From NCBI GenBank assembly GCA_020746995.1, contig JAGPXD010000001.1, positions 6,386,001 to 6,450,000 of the forward strand: 64,000 bases of DNA, written 5' to 3'. The stretch's first letter is position 1; every line of letters starts with the position of its first letter. Below are positions 43,995 through 55,672 of the stretch, in pieces. The DNA comes from Plectosphaerella cucumerina. Lineage: Eukaryota; Ascomycota; Sordariomycetes; Glomerellales; Plectosphaerellaceae. A model generated the notes under the pieces. That model was not told the DNA's origin. It did not search any database and was given only the letters and a program-made list of their open reading frames with translations. Both the position numbers and the translations under genes were made by a program.

Positions 43995-45403
43995 GATTCC
44001 AGAAGCCTTTCCCCCTTGCCCTCTGCTTCCCCGGCGTGCTATCAGATCTGGCGATCCATCCCCGTACCCCATACCCCAGACCCCGGGTCTTACTGGTGCG
44101 GCTTGAAAGCGCTTCTAAGATTGTCGGCAGAAGAGAAGGCGGAAGATGCAAAATCTGGGCGGGTGATGATCCGCGAGGTTGCATTCGGCCCCGTTCAGAC
44201 ACCTTAGTGTCAACACGAAATGATCGTCGGAGTCGAAAAAGCTTCCGCCCGCTACGCGCTCGAATCACATGCGGGGGTCTTCCAGCGCGCGGGGTATTGA
44301 CGTACATCACCCGATGAACATATGCCGATTGATGAGTTCATCGGTGTCCGAATGATACGGGGACTCTGTCGGCTGCTGTCTCGCCGGTGCATGAAGCCAG
44401 TGGTCGATGCAGAATATTTGTGCAAGCAAAGCGGATGGCGATCTCTCTGACGGCGTGTCAGTAGTGGGAATTGAAAGGTGTTCATCGTTCTCATGTTTCT
44501 GCTGGAGTCCTGATTTCAATTAGGCGGTTGAGAGGTTCTGATCGGTTGTCAGTGGATAATGGTGCACAGTGCGTGCAATGCGACGATGGAAAGGGGCCCA
44601 AGTTGCATGCCCCAAATGGCCGCGCCCATCGCGACCAGGGCCCATCTTCATCGTCAAGGGATCCTCAGGCAAGGTGGCTGAATCACTGCATGTGCCTTGT
44701 GAGGAAGCTTTTTGCGTTATGTCATCTTGAAAACCTCGAGCATACGGCATCCTTCTGAGAAATCGCTGCAACTTGGGGCATGCAGCAGCACCTCGGTACG
44801 TGATCCTTTCCTCGAGGATGTCCTCGGAATGTTCTTCCAAAAAAGGTCAAACACAGCAGGAGGCGGAGGTTTGCTCCGCCTCACCTCCCACAGTCGGCGG
44901 CTGTTCGACCTAAAGAAGGGCATTGACGGGATGAGCCAATCGCCACCGGTACCAAGACTCAGGCAGTACTTGTCAGCTTAGATGCATACAACACAGCGGA
45001 CCAAACGCCGAGAGCAACAAAAAAACGACCAATCAATATTGGCCGTCTTGTCATTGAACGCCACGAACCTTGGGTCACGACTTGTACCACGCACGATGCG
45101 ATGAGATGACCCTGGCTCCCAGGCTATTGGGAAACTGCGCCGCGGACACGTTGGATGGTGGAGAACAGCCCGAATCCAATCTCCGATCACTTCTGAACCA
45201 TGAAGGGCAAAGCAATGCGCCAGAGGAGGGATGAGATATTTCACAAGTCGCTGCCTCTGCCGCCATTTGGAACTCGGATGTTGCAATCAACAGACTGGGC
45301 GGGAGATGTTTCCCAGCGAGCCATAGCCTACCGCAGTAGCGCTTAACCTCGCCAGGCGTAGATACGAGAGTTCACAGAGGCCGAAATTGCCGTTGATAGG
45401 TAT

Positions 45404-45410
45404 TATAAAA
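45404..45410 (+). promoter_or_regulatory. TATA box of the small secreted protein gene
   Basis: tataaaa lies 123 bp upstream of the ATG at 45527. An ATG at 45434 (30 bp downstream of the TATA) is in frame with it but is probably at or before the transcription start, and would hide the signal peptide. Confidence 0.5.
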
Positions 45411-45526
45411 AGGTCAAGCACCGCTCAGACAAGATGCCTCGTGCCATATCCAGCCCACAGCAGCAGAGCCTCAGATCCCCCGGCCCCAGATCACACGCAC
45501 TTGAATTCAGACCACCCAAACTCGTC

Positions 45527-45803
45527 ATGAAGTTCTTCGTCCCCCTTACTGCCTTCTTGACTCTTGCTCTCGCCCAAAGCGGACCGAACAACTCGGCCTG
45601 GTCTTGTTACCCAGGCGAATATGCCTGCGACTACGACGGCGGCAGCTGGTGGGTGTGCAACGGCGAAAGCCGCTGGCGCGTGAGTCTTCACTGTTCAAAG
45701 AAGTACACCTGAATCTTACCTGACGTTGATGATGTCGTAGTATGCAGGAAGCTGCGGCGTTAGGACTTGTGAAATGCAAAACGGATCACCTTATTGCATC
45801 TAG
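45527..45803 (+). CDS. 71-aa secreted six-cysteine protein, CBM19-like cysteine pattern
   Basis: Two exons, 45527-45679 and 45741-45803, joined over a 61-base gtgagt..gtag intron, give 71 aa. The signal peptide MKFFVPLTAFLTLALA is cleaved before Gln17. Cysteines are at 27, 34, 44, 56, 61 and 70 (spacings 7, 10, 12, 5, 9). The pattern CxxGxYACD, a central W and C, GxC, a TC and a C close to the end resembles single CBM19 chitin-binding modules (family knowledge), with SWWVCN and SRWRYAG supplying aromatic residues. The second exon holds three of the six cysteines, so unspliced translation would lose the fold. A chitin-binding effector or cell-wall protein is plausible (inference); no close family can be confirmed by eye. 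Confidence 0.8.
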
Positions 45804-47079
45804 AGAACCACAGCGGAGAGAAGATGGCACTCTGTAACTGGATGGGAATTGAGCTGGGAAATAAGGCAGCTCGGTTCAAATGACATCGGATCTGATTTGG
45901 GTTCAGTCTCAAGCCCTCCGTTCCCAGGCCCTAGAACGATTGGGTACAGTCAAATGAAAATATGAAGAAGTATGAAGCACACCAGACGCACCATGGTGCA
46001 CGCATCATGGTGCACGGCCGAACTGTAACAGAATTGCTAAGGCTGGGATGTCTCTCAGAGAATCTCCCACATCCGGGGCCAAAATAAAATACAAGGGTTG
46101 CTTCGATCTTGATAAAGCCACTCAAATGAAGTCACGATCTCTGCTTCGAACAAGTCCGATCTGTTCTCGTTGTAAGCAACATCCTGAGTTCAGGGGACTT
46201 TCTTCTCAACTTTGATCCAAGTATGAATATTCAGCGACTTGAAAAGTCTGCTTCAAAAGACAAAGCTCTCCATAATCTAGCCGTTATAGCACTGGGCATC
46301 TTGACAGTAAACTTTGTCTACGTCAGACTCCCTCACCGGTTCCTACTTCTGCCGCCGGCAATCGCGGGGTAGCGGGGTCACGGCGATTTTCCCCGGACAT
46401 GCCCCAAGCGTAGAGCGGGGTGAACCGTTCCAAAGATGAGATGCACCCAATCCCCGGCCTCGGTCTACAAGAGGAACAATCGCCGGTATGCTACATGATG
46501 AGCTTTTCATGTGATGATTAGGGAGGAAGAAGTCCGGTGTTCTGTCCGAAACTATCTTCAACCCGTGTCATATTGCCCTGGAAGCCAGAAGACACTCTAG
46601 TGAAATACCAGGGGTTGTCCGAAGTCGGACAGGGACTGTCAGCTTACCACTTCTTACCGAAGAAGACAGCTGACGACATTTTCCTTTTCCAAGCGTCCGC
46701 AGTCATGTCTTATCTGCATTTCCAAGTCTTGGGCCGGCGGCCATCTCTGCTGGGTTTTCCGATTCCCTGAACCATCGGAGCTTTGCCGACGATCTGCACC
46801 CGCCAAGTCCGAATGGCCCCAATGATGATAGTCGGAGTCGGCGCTATCAGGTGCATCCTCTGCCTAGCAAGCTAGCCAGCCAGCCCCCCACTGATCCTGG
46901 ATACAACTCCGGGGTGCTACCCGCAGAGGGAATCCTGGCAAAGAAAGGCGGGGGTGTCAAGCGTAGGAGCACCGAGCCGGGCTATATAATCCCGACGAGT
47001 TTGATCGTGGCTCCCTAATGAGAGTACAGAGCAGGCCAGCTCCGCGACCTCACTTGGACAAATACATCCCTTGCTCGAA
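45804..47079. other. Intergenic region, no gene seen
   Basis: 1.28 kb with relatively AT-rich stretches (45840-46300). A short perfect palindrome gcaccatggtgc is at 45988-45999. The esterase TATA box is at the right end. Confidence 0.5.
46983..46989 (+). promoter_or_regulatory. TATA box of the carboxylesterase gene
   Basis: tatataa lies 97 bp before the start codon at 47080. Confidence 0.55.
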
Positions 47080-48820
47080 ATGAAGCTCTCCAAACCTCAG
47101 ACCGTGTTGGCAGCCGCATTGTGGTCGATGGCTTGTGCCAAGCCCGCATGCGTCTACAACCCAGTGACCCTGGAGGATTACGGCACCTTCTTCGGCATCG
47201 TCGTCGACCAGACACTTTCGGGCCAGCCAATCGAGCCCGTTGACGCGTGGCTCGGCATGGACTTCTCAAACCAGCCCGTCGGCGAGAACCGCTTCAAGCC
47301 CATCGACTACCCAGAGCCCTTCGACGGCATCAGAGCTGCATCTGCGTACGGCAAAGCATGCCCTCAGGCCATCACGTCGCTGCTGCCCATCGACGCTCAA
47401 GCCGAAGACTGCCTCAAGTTCAACGTGTACAGGACGCAGGGGGTGCCTCTCGACCGCAGACTTCCCGTTTTCCTCTGGATCCATGGCGGGGCGTTCAACC
47501 GTGGAAACCAGAAGACGTTTGATGGCGCATCTTTCGCTGCCAACTCGCCCGAGCCCATTGTGGTCGTTTCGTTCCAGTATCGCGTGGGCGCTCTGGGCTT
47601 CTTGCCTTCGGCGCTCTTCGAGGAGGAGGGTCTGTTGAACCTGGGAATCCGGGATCAGCGACACTTTCTCGAGTTCGCGCAGAAGCATCTCGTCTCATTT
47701 GGCGGCGATCCTTCCCAGGTGACTGTTGGAGGACTGAGTGCCGGTGCGCACTCTGTAGGTAATGTCCACTGAGCTCACGTACCTCGGAGTACGGACTGAC
47801 ATCAATTGATGTCTAGGCATTCACCACTTTGGCAACTATGGCGACTCGGAAGGCAAGGAGCTTTTTGCCAGAGTCGTATACCAGTCCGGTTCGGTGACGT
47901 CTCGTGCATTCCCCAACGCCAGCTACCCGCTGTACCAGACGCAGTTTGCCGAGTTCGTCGCCGGACTTGGGTGCGAAGATGCCGTAGCCGAGAGCAACGA
48001 GGCCGCCCTTGCCTGCCTCAGAGAGCCCCATGTGGATGAGATCCGCAAGGCCAGCCTGGCAGTTTTCAACAAGTACGACCCAGCTATTACCTGGCCCTTT
48101 CAACCCGTGCATGAAGGCCCTCTCTTTGAGAAGGCAGGATCGCAGTCCGGGTACGACGAAACCTTCTTCAAGGTACCTGTCATCACGACGACGACGTCGG
48201 ACGAGGGGAAGAACTACATCCCCGGAACGTTGGAGACGGAGGAGGACTTCATCAGCTTCATGAGCAACACGTCGCCGGCGCTGACGAAGGAGGATCTGGG
48301 TCTGATATCGTCACTTTATCCCGACCCTGCAACTGTTCCAAACTCGCCGTACGCCAACGCCCCCAACAGCACGCAGTACAACCGGCTGGCTGCGGCGTGG
48401 AGCGACTATGCGTACATCTGCCCGGGCCAGGAGACAGCATACCGCACTCACAAGGCGGGAGTACCGGCATGGAAGCTGCGTTGGAACACAAACAACAGGA
48501 ACCCGGCATGGAAGGGCATTCCGCACGCGACCGACTCGACGTATCTGTGGGCTGAGCCGACTGTCGAGTTCCCCGAGATGGGGCGGGTACACCACGCATA
48601 CATTGCGAGCTTCGCACTCACCGGGGACCCGAACACACTGCGACTAGGCGGCAGCCCTGAGTGGCCGGCGTATGAGCCTTCGGGGTACGGGTTGGAGTCA
48701 GAAGCGCCGCTGCAGCTGGTGGTCAACTCGGATGGGGCGGTCGTCGAGAAGGACGATGACCGGCGGGAGGCCTGTCTGTTTTGGAGGGATCCTGAAAGGG
48801 CTGGAAGGTTGAACAAGTAG
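47080..48820 (+). CDS. Secreted type-B carboxylesterase/lipase
   Basis: Hydrolyses carboxylic esters outside the cell. Two exons (intron 47759-47816) give 560 aa, the usual length. Signal peptide of about 19 residues ends MACAKPA. The oxyanion block is VFLWIHGGAFNRGN, the first disulfide loop includes AEDCLKFNVYR, and the nucleophile elbow GGLSAGAHS carries Ser220; this is GxSxG with Leu where the family usually has Glu (GESAG). The acid residue lies in TTTSDEGKNY, and the His position is probably within GIPHATDSTYLW. The intron falls just behind the elbow. Substrate is open: lipids, aromatic esters of plant walls and mycotoxin esters are all handled by relatives. Confidence 0.92.
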
Positions 48821-49628
48821 AGGAACAGTGCTCGCACGGAGAGCTCGTTTGTCATGCGCCGGCAAGCTGGAAACGTGACACCATCCATTCTCCCGCAGAT
48901 GAGCCAAACGTTCGGAGCCCGAGACCAGCTCTCCTAGAAGAATATATCACGCTTTTCTTCTTGTGCCTCCGTTTCCTCGGCACTATTAATCACCCGCGAG
49001 GCCGTCGTCTCCCCTCCGACATCCAATCCTGATAAAGTATCGATTGTTTCTAAAATAAAACCCTGAGCATATATGCTGTTATTCAAGTCCTGTGGCTTCA
49101 TCGGAATCCGCGCTTCTCGTAAAAAATGTACCACTCATTACAAGCCTAGGCCATGGACGCGTATAGGGCACGGAACCAGAGAGCGTCTCAATCTGGAACG
49201 GAGTCAAGGTTTGCGGGCTTGGGTTACATCTCCCTTACGGACACTTTCCAGCTTTGCGGCGTGCACATGCTGATATGGGAATGCGGCTCGGCATCCAATT
49301 GGTTTGCGAAAGTTTTGCCGTCACGATCTCGTCCTCTGGCCCCTTTTCGCCCATGTCATTCAACGCATCCCCGCACAAGCCAAGGCCGCCTCAATATGAC
49401 CCCGACGCAAGGCGCACCTCCCTCGGGTCGCCCCCTAGCAGAAGTCCGAGTCTCGGTGATTATCCTCCAATACCGAGACCCTTGGCAGTATCACTGGGCG
49501 CCTAGATAAGTCGGTCCTCGGGGCAATTTCGCGCGGCTCTAAATACCTTAAATATCACTTGCTCGAGATGAACACCTGATGAGACTTCTGTTTGTGTCTA
49601 ACCCTCAATCTCATCGCCTCCACCAGAA
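48821..49628. other. Intergenic region, no gene seen
   Basis: 808 bp between two plus-strand genes of secreted proteins. Confidence 0.5.
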
Positions 49629-50998
49629 ATGAAAACCACTGCGATGCTCATGGCCCTCGGTGGCCTGGCCGCCGCCCAAGCCCCTCCTTGGGGCCAGTGT
49701 GGTGGGCAAGGCTGGACCGGTCCAACGACTTGCGCGTCTGGTGCGTACCTTGCGGCAACACTCCCCGCCGAACGCCAACAAGCTGGTTCTAACCACTCGA
49801 CTTAGGATGGACATGCGTTGCTTCAAACGAATGGTATTCGCAATGCCTGCAAGGCTCAGGATCTTCCCCTCCTCCCACCACCCCTCCCACTACCCCCAGC
49901 CCGCCGCCACCTTCCACCGGCTCATGTGGAAGCGGCAGCCCGCACGTCACGGTCACCGGCTCTGGAAGCTCTTTTCAGACTGACCGGGGCGCAACTAATG
50001 TCTACCGTGGCTCCGACTACCGCGCTGCTATTCAGGCCGGTATCGACGCCGCCTCGAGTGGACAACGCATCGCCGTGATGGCATCTGGCTCGATCGGCGC
50101 GAACACCATCACTATCGACAGCGGAAAGACGTTCGAGGGCTGCGGGACTATCAATGCGGCTTGGAGGAACGGTCGCGGCGCTATCGAGATTACTGATACC
50201 ACTGGCGTCAGTATTCCCTTCCTCACTATGACCGGTGAAGCGTACTTCTTCATCCGTGTCTCCGGGAACCGCAACCTTTCGTTCGGAAAGATTACCCTTA
50301 ACGTCTCTCGTGGCCTGGGTATCCGCTTCGATCGCGACCGGGCTCCGAGTGTCGGCGTCTCAATGGACGATGTGCGGGTGACCGGCGCCAGCTCCCATGC
50401 TGTGGAAATCTGGAACGTCGACAATCTTCGTATCAATCAGGTTATCGCGAGAAACGTCGGCGAGTGTGGACTTCTCATCCAAAACACGCGCGACGCACGT
50501 GTCGGCCTCGTTGACGGCGACAACGTAGCGGCAGGTAACGGCTACGCTACCCTTCGATTTGCTAACCGGAACGGTCGCGCGAGCAATGGCCAGTATCCTA
50601 CAAGCATCTTCATCGATAGGGTCAAGTCGCGAGGCGGGGGACGCGGTATCTTCTGTGTGTCGGAATCTGGTGGCGCGGAGATTGGTAGCATCGATCTGGC
50701 CAACAACGGTAACAACGCCATCTTGATCGAAAACTGCTACAACGTCAACATCAAGGGTGGTACGGTCAGCGGAACTAGCGAGGTCCGCCTTGCTGCCCGT
50801 TCCGAGTTTGCCAATAATCGCGATATTTCGATCACGGCCACCGTAAGTTCTATGCATTTCCACACTTCCCTCCTCCATGTTCCCGTCGAAAACAATCTTA
50901 CTGATGGTTCTCAGGTGAATGGCCCCGTTCGTGAGAGCCCTTGCGGAGAGAATATCAGGTGGAACCTCTCTGGAAGCGGTAGCAGGAACATCTGCTAG
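49629..50998 (+). CDS. Secreted CBM1 plus right-handed beta-helix protein
   Basis: Three exons (49629-49740, 49806-50842, 50915-50998) give 410 aa. Signal peptide MKTTAMLMALGGLAAAQA, then a fungal CBM1 cellulose-binding module (WGQCGGQGWTGPTTC, then GWTC and NEWYSQCL: four Cys and three exposed aromatic residues). A Pro/Ser/Thr linker (PPPTTPPTTPSPPPPST) connects to a repeat-rich domain of about 300 residues with regular beta-coil turns (ITIDSGKTFEGCGTI, VEIWNVDNLRINQVIARNV, GLLIQNTRDARVGLVDGDN, ILIENCYNVNIKGG). This is the pectin-lyase-type beta-helix fold. No GH28 (NTD, DD, GHG) or PL1 catalytic signature is visible, so catalytic class is unknown. Intron 1 splits the CBM1. Confidence 0.88.
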
Positions 50999-51229
50999 GC
51001 CTTGTACAGCGCAAGGACTTTGTGGCAAACGTTGCCCATGGGAGCAAATAACCCTTTTTTCTTCTCTTCAGTACATCTTCGCTATACTTAACCGGTACAT
51101 ATGTGTCACAGGTATATACATACTCTCACAAGCCGTGGGGCAAGTCTTCTCAGCTTTACGCTGCAGGCAGTGACGTACTGGACAAGATGTACTTCATTGG
51201 TTGAAACAAGTTCAAAGCTGCTATCAGTT

Positions 51230-53278
51230 CTACACGACAACAACGCGAGTCCGGCCGAGGTTGTAGACCCGGATATAAGGACTATCCCGATGACCATTCC
51301 TCTGCGTTGCGACCCTCACATTCGGGAAGAATGTTCCTGCCGAACAGAAACGGAAGTCCCTCTTGACCCTCAAGCTTGAGCCAGCAATCTCGCCAAAATC
51401 ACCTTGCACGAATTTTCCGGTGCCACGCGTGTCCCACTCGACCGACATCACAGGGCCTGATCCCTCTGGAAGCTCGATGATGGCTTCGATCGTGATCCTT
51501 TGGCCTTTCTCAACGGCGTAACGCTCCTTCGCAATGTTGACAACCGGCTGTACGCCCTTTCGGTCCTCAGCTGACTCGGAAACGACAATCTGGCCATCTT
51601 GGACCCTGTATCCGGTCGACGCCGGCGGAGCGATGCCCCTTTCGACCCAGGCGCTCAGATCAGAAAGAGCTTGATGATACACCCCGGTGAAGTCAACGAG
51701 GTAGTTCTCCTTGCGAGGCTCGATGGGGCCCATGTAGTGGTCGGCATGGTCCTGGTACCAGAGCCTGTAATTGTCGTCGAACCGGTCCCCGAGAGCCTCG
51801 CGAACCACGCCACGATACCAGTCTGCGTGAACGGGGAAAGCTTCCGAGTCCGCGAGGTTGTTGACGCAGATGATCTTACCCATGACGTTTCCAGAGAACG
51901 AGGCACCTCCGCTCGCGCCATTGGCGGTGACGGAGCTGATGACCATGGGACGTTGCGGGTAGATCGGTGTTCCGTCGGCCTGTAGGAACTGGTCGAACCC
52001 AACGAAGCCTTTTCGTTCTGGAACCTGGTGGCGATGAAGGGTGGTCAGGGCGAGGAAGAAGTCGTTGTTGATCTCAAAGTCGCTGCCAGCAACTAGGGCT
52101 GGGGGCATCTCGTCTCCGAGCTCGATCAATGCGGCGCCGCTGTCGTCGAACTCGGCCAGAAGAACCGTTCCGTCGCTCAGCTTGAAGTCGAATATGCCGC
52201 TAGGGTTGAAATCCATGTCAAGGATGACCTCAACCCGGGAAAGCCAAGGCTTCAGCTGGATGCTCTTGATGCTTCCGCGACGAGTCACCCTTGTGGCACG
52301 TATGAAGTCGCCGAGCGCCGACTCCTCAGTGCCCAGGTACCCGGGCTTGGTCCAAAAGTCAGAGACATAGGAAACATCCATACCCGGCACCGCAGATGCC
52401 ATTGCCCGTGTGATGTTGAGGTGGGAGACGGACAACCAGTCCTCAAACGCGGGCAGCGCGATGCCAAACTTTGTGACCTCACTTAGAACCGCCTGTTCCA
52501 TCTCGTTAAGGCCCGACCAGGGATTGCCACTGCCCCCAGGCATAACGGCGTCGGCGATCTCCTTCCTCTTGGAACCCAGGACAAGAGATGCCAGGCCTCG
52601 CACCGCAATGCTGTTGGGGGTGGACGCAGGCACGGCCTGGACGACAGGGACGGCGCCATCCCAGATTCCAACAGTGTTTTCGATGGCCCCGATCGTCAAA
52701 AAAGAGCCACCGCTTCCGCCGAAGACGTAGCCATAGATCTTGTGGTCAGTCTCGTAAAACTTCCGCGCCACTTCTTTTGCGAACTTGGCCGTGGCAGCGT
52801 CCGATCGATATCCCGTCTGGCCTGTGGATTGGACAAAGTACCCCTGGCTGTAAAGAGCGAAGCCAACGTCAATGTCGGCAGCCTTGTGCGTCTGTAGGGG
52901 GTAGACGATTTGGAAGAAACGGCCGTCCCAGTGGTCTTTCGGTGGGAGATAGATGCTGAAGTTGGTGTTCGTTCCTTCAAAGTACCCGACGACCTGGTGA
53001 TGGGGCAACGGCGTCTCGTGGACTGACTCCTCCACTATGATAGGGCTGGTGTAGAGCGAATCAATGCAGTCCGGCGTGATCCAGAGGCCGCTGGAGCCTT
53101 GAACGGTCTCACACTCGGGGCCAGCACGTGGAGTAAGCGGAATGGTCGCTGCCAGCCCGGGAGTGGCGAGGAGTAAGGCCGTGAGAGCCCTGAGATGGAG
53201 AATTAGCCATGACCCAATGATATCGTATGTAACAAGTGAAGAGTCTTTGGCCTACCTGAGGGAAACTTGGTGTCTCAT
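51230..53278 (-). CDS. Secreted alpha/beta-hydrolase-like protein with PKD-like C-terminal domain
   Basis: Exons 53278-53256 (23 bases) and 53189-51230 give 660 aa. The intron splits the signal peptide: the first exon codes MRHQVSL and the second continues with RALTALLLATPGLAA. The N-terminal region has cysteines near PECETV and ITPDCIDSL. Around residue 165 lies YVFGGSGGSFLTIGA, a G-x-S-x-G elbow with Ser about 167 followed by a helix, as in alpha/beta hydrolases, after SQGYFVQSTGQTGY. DHADHYMGP near residue 500 could supply an acid/His pair. The last 90 or so residues resemble a PKD/Ig-like sandwich (ITIEAIIELPEGSGPVMSVEWD, then CSAGTFFPNVRV). The enzyme class is not decided; tannase-like or other esterase is possible. 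Confidence 0.8.
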
Positions 53279-54080
53279 GGTCGTATATATCTTCGCGGCG
53301 CTGGATGTGATGGTTCGCGTGACTGGCAGGAGCTGGGAGGAGCAGAAAGGTCGAGATCATCTGTGGAAGCGACCCCGGCCTTCTATACCCATCTTGATCA
53401 CTTGCCCAGCCGACGATGCTCCGTGACTTTTTCCCCAACCACGGCGGAACCTCCTTGCAGGTACCATTCAACCTCACCTACGGCCCTTTCCCATGTCTAC
53501 TTTGGCAGAAAAAGCTGCAAAGGGCCGACTCTCACCCGCTCATCGTCTTGGCAGACCCATCCTCTCCGGAGATTTCGTCCTACGTGCGCTGGACATGGAC
53601 TGAGGTCCGAATAACGCCCCCGCCGACATATGACTAGACCGGAGGCGAGATTCCTAGTGGATGTCTGGCCCCTGTCAATGGGACCAGGCCCGTGGATCTG
53701 GGGTTCTCCTCCACGGGGAAAGATGCTCGTGGGGTCAAGCTGCAACGGTGCTATGTCGGTGGTAACATGGGCTCGACTAGTCTTGATTGTGGCAAGCGCC
53801 CTTGGCTTGACCTGGGGAGAAGGGCTTGGCAGCAACAGTACTCGGACTCTTCGTATTCCTTGAAGGCTCATTCGTCGGGCCTTCCGCAATGCAGTTGGAG
53901 GATCTGAAGAGGGTTGCTGCCCTATCACGAGGCTCGGAGAAAACCCCTCCACTGCGTTCGGATTCTCCGACAAAGTTCACCGAAAGCGAAAGCGAGGTGA
54001 GGTCTAGGCTCGCGAATTCCTCCCCCGAGCTGGCAAACCTTCCCCGCCACCTCCATCTCCACACATGTCTGCCCAAAGAA
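53279..54080. other. Intergenic region, no gene seen
   Basis: 802 bp between two minus-strand genes: 3' flank of the RRM gene on the right, promoter of the secreted hydrolase on the left. Confidence 0.5.
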
Positions 54081-55141
54081 TCAAGCTGCATCATCCCTCC
54101 GACGCCAGTTCTCCGAGGTGAATCCCCGCTGTGATCGTGGTGCAGATCCTCCCGCAGTGTCTGTCCTGGAGCTTGAAAGATTTCCTCCACGGCCGGAAGC
54201 ATCGCCACCAGAGCGTCCGGTCGTACTTCTGTCAACCGAACGCCAGTCCCAGCGGGTGTCGTTCTCTCGAGGTGTTTCGTCGTCAGCGCCCGTTGCACGA
54301 CGAGTCACCTTTGGCGGTATAGGGTTGGCAATGGAGACACGCAGCCGTCCGCCATACTGAGGCAGCGACGTGCCGTTGGTGGCTGTCATGGCGGCCGAGG
54401 CCTCTTCGGGTGTCTCAAAGTCGACGAAGCAGTAGTGATGGTTGCCGGGCTTGGCTGCCGTGACTTCATGGGGAGTGATGCGCTTGCTGATGTATCTCCT
54501 GCAAACGCGATATGCATGGATCAGCGATGTCACCAAGTCAAGAGGGTCAAGCCAACTCACGGCTGGAAGCCGGCCGAGGTGAAGATGTCGCTGATCTCAT
54601 TATCGTTATGCCGTTGGTCGATCATCTTTCCAAGACCACCGACGTAGAGGCGTCTGCCGCTTGGATCGGTCTTGACCATGTCATCAAAGTGGTCCGTCGC
54701 ACCGTAGGGGCCGTGTTCGGTGCCCCTAGCATCGATCTTGCCGAGCGGAACCCCGGCCCCGGCATCGTCGTCTCGGGCCGAGTCGCGCTGGCCCTTCCAG
54801 TCGCCCCACCGCTGAAATGTCGGGTCCTGATTGCTCTTCCATCGGGGGTTGGTCCTTTCCTTTTTGGCCTCGTAGGGGCCGACTCTGACGGCGCGGCCCC
54901 GGATGGATCCTGTGACGGACGACAGAGCGGTCCGGGCATATTCGCGGTTGACAAAGTCGATGAAGCAGTAGCCGGGATTGCGTCCAGTGACGGGGTCGAT
55001 GGAGATGTGGATCTTTTCGACTTGGTTGACGCCCTGGTCAGCGAGCATCGTCTCAATCTCGGCTGGCTTGACGGTGTAGAGAAGATTGCCGAGGTAGATC
55101 CGGCGGCCTTCAGGGCCGGCCGTGTCGGACGGGAGCGACAT
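54081..55141 (-). CDS. RNA-binding protein with two RRM domains
   Basis: Probable nuclear RNA-binding protein. Two exons (55141-54561 and 54498-54081) give 332 aa. RRM1 spans about residues 14-90: RNP2 RIYLGNLLY and RNP1 NPGYCFIDF. RRM2 begins at about residue 160 (RLYVGGL) and has HHYCFVDFE as RNP1; the intron lies within this domain. The C-terminal 80 residues are Arg/Gly/Ser-rich with repeated SGGDASGRGGN-like sequence, common in RNA-processing factors. I start at 55141 (MSLPSDTAG) rather than at the in-frame position 28 codons upstream because the latter adds an unlike sequence before the short N-tail. No precise orthologue is claimed. Confidence 0.9.
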
Positions 55142-55672
55142 GGCGGTCGTCGTGCGCAGGTGAGGGTGAAGAGTCAAACGAGTGAGGGTGACACCGAAGC
55201 AAACAGCTCGGTCTGTGAACGCCAAAATTCCATATCAGATGGGCCCGATAAGGCTTATGTAATGCCCTTCCAGTCAGGTGCCGTGGAAGGGCACCTACAG
55301 ACCGCTACGACATGGTGGTTCCCCTCCGCAGAACTGTGCTGCAGCCACAAGTTTCAACAAATATTTCGACATGCACGATACTGTAATGTGGGGGACAATA
55401 CTTGACTGGGCCCGAGTCGCTCGGGAACGACTGATACCGATCAAGCACTTGCGAGCAAACTCACGCGCGCTTCCATTCTATGTCTTGTGGAGCTAGATGA
55501 GGCAGAGGGTGTACCATCACCACATATCAACTAACACGGACATCATCGGCATAGGAACATTATCATGAAACAGGATAGAGGTCACATTCTCTATCATCAA
55601 CCGGCCAAGCCTGTGACTTTTCGTCGCAGCCAGCCTCCAACTCATCCCTCCAGACTAGCCACGACAAGACCT
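55142..55672. other. Intergenic region, no gene seen
   Basis: 531 bp between two minus-strand genes, AT-richer at 55490-55600. Confidence 0.5.

Larger units (their letters stand above)
43915..45526. other. Gene-poor intergenic region
   Basis: 1.6 kb with the GH127 promoter at the left and the promoter of the 71-aa secreted protein at the right. Small frames in between have no supporting feature. Confidence 0.5.

Noticed and set aside
46537..46770. 77-codon frame in the gap before the carboxylesterase
   Set aside because: No signal peptide, no conserved motif and no promoter feature.
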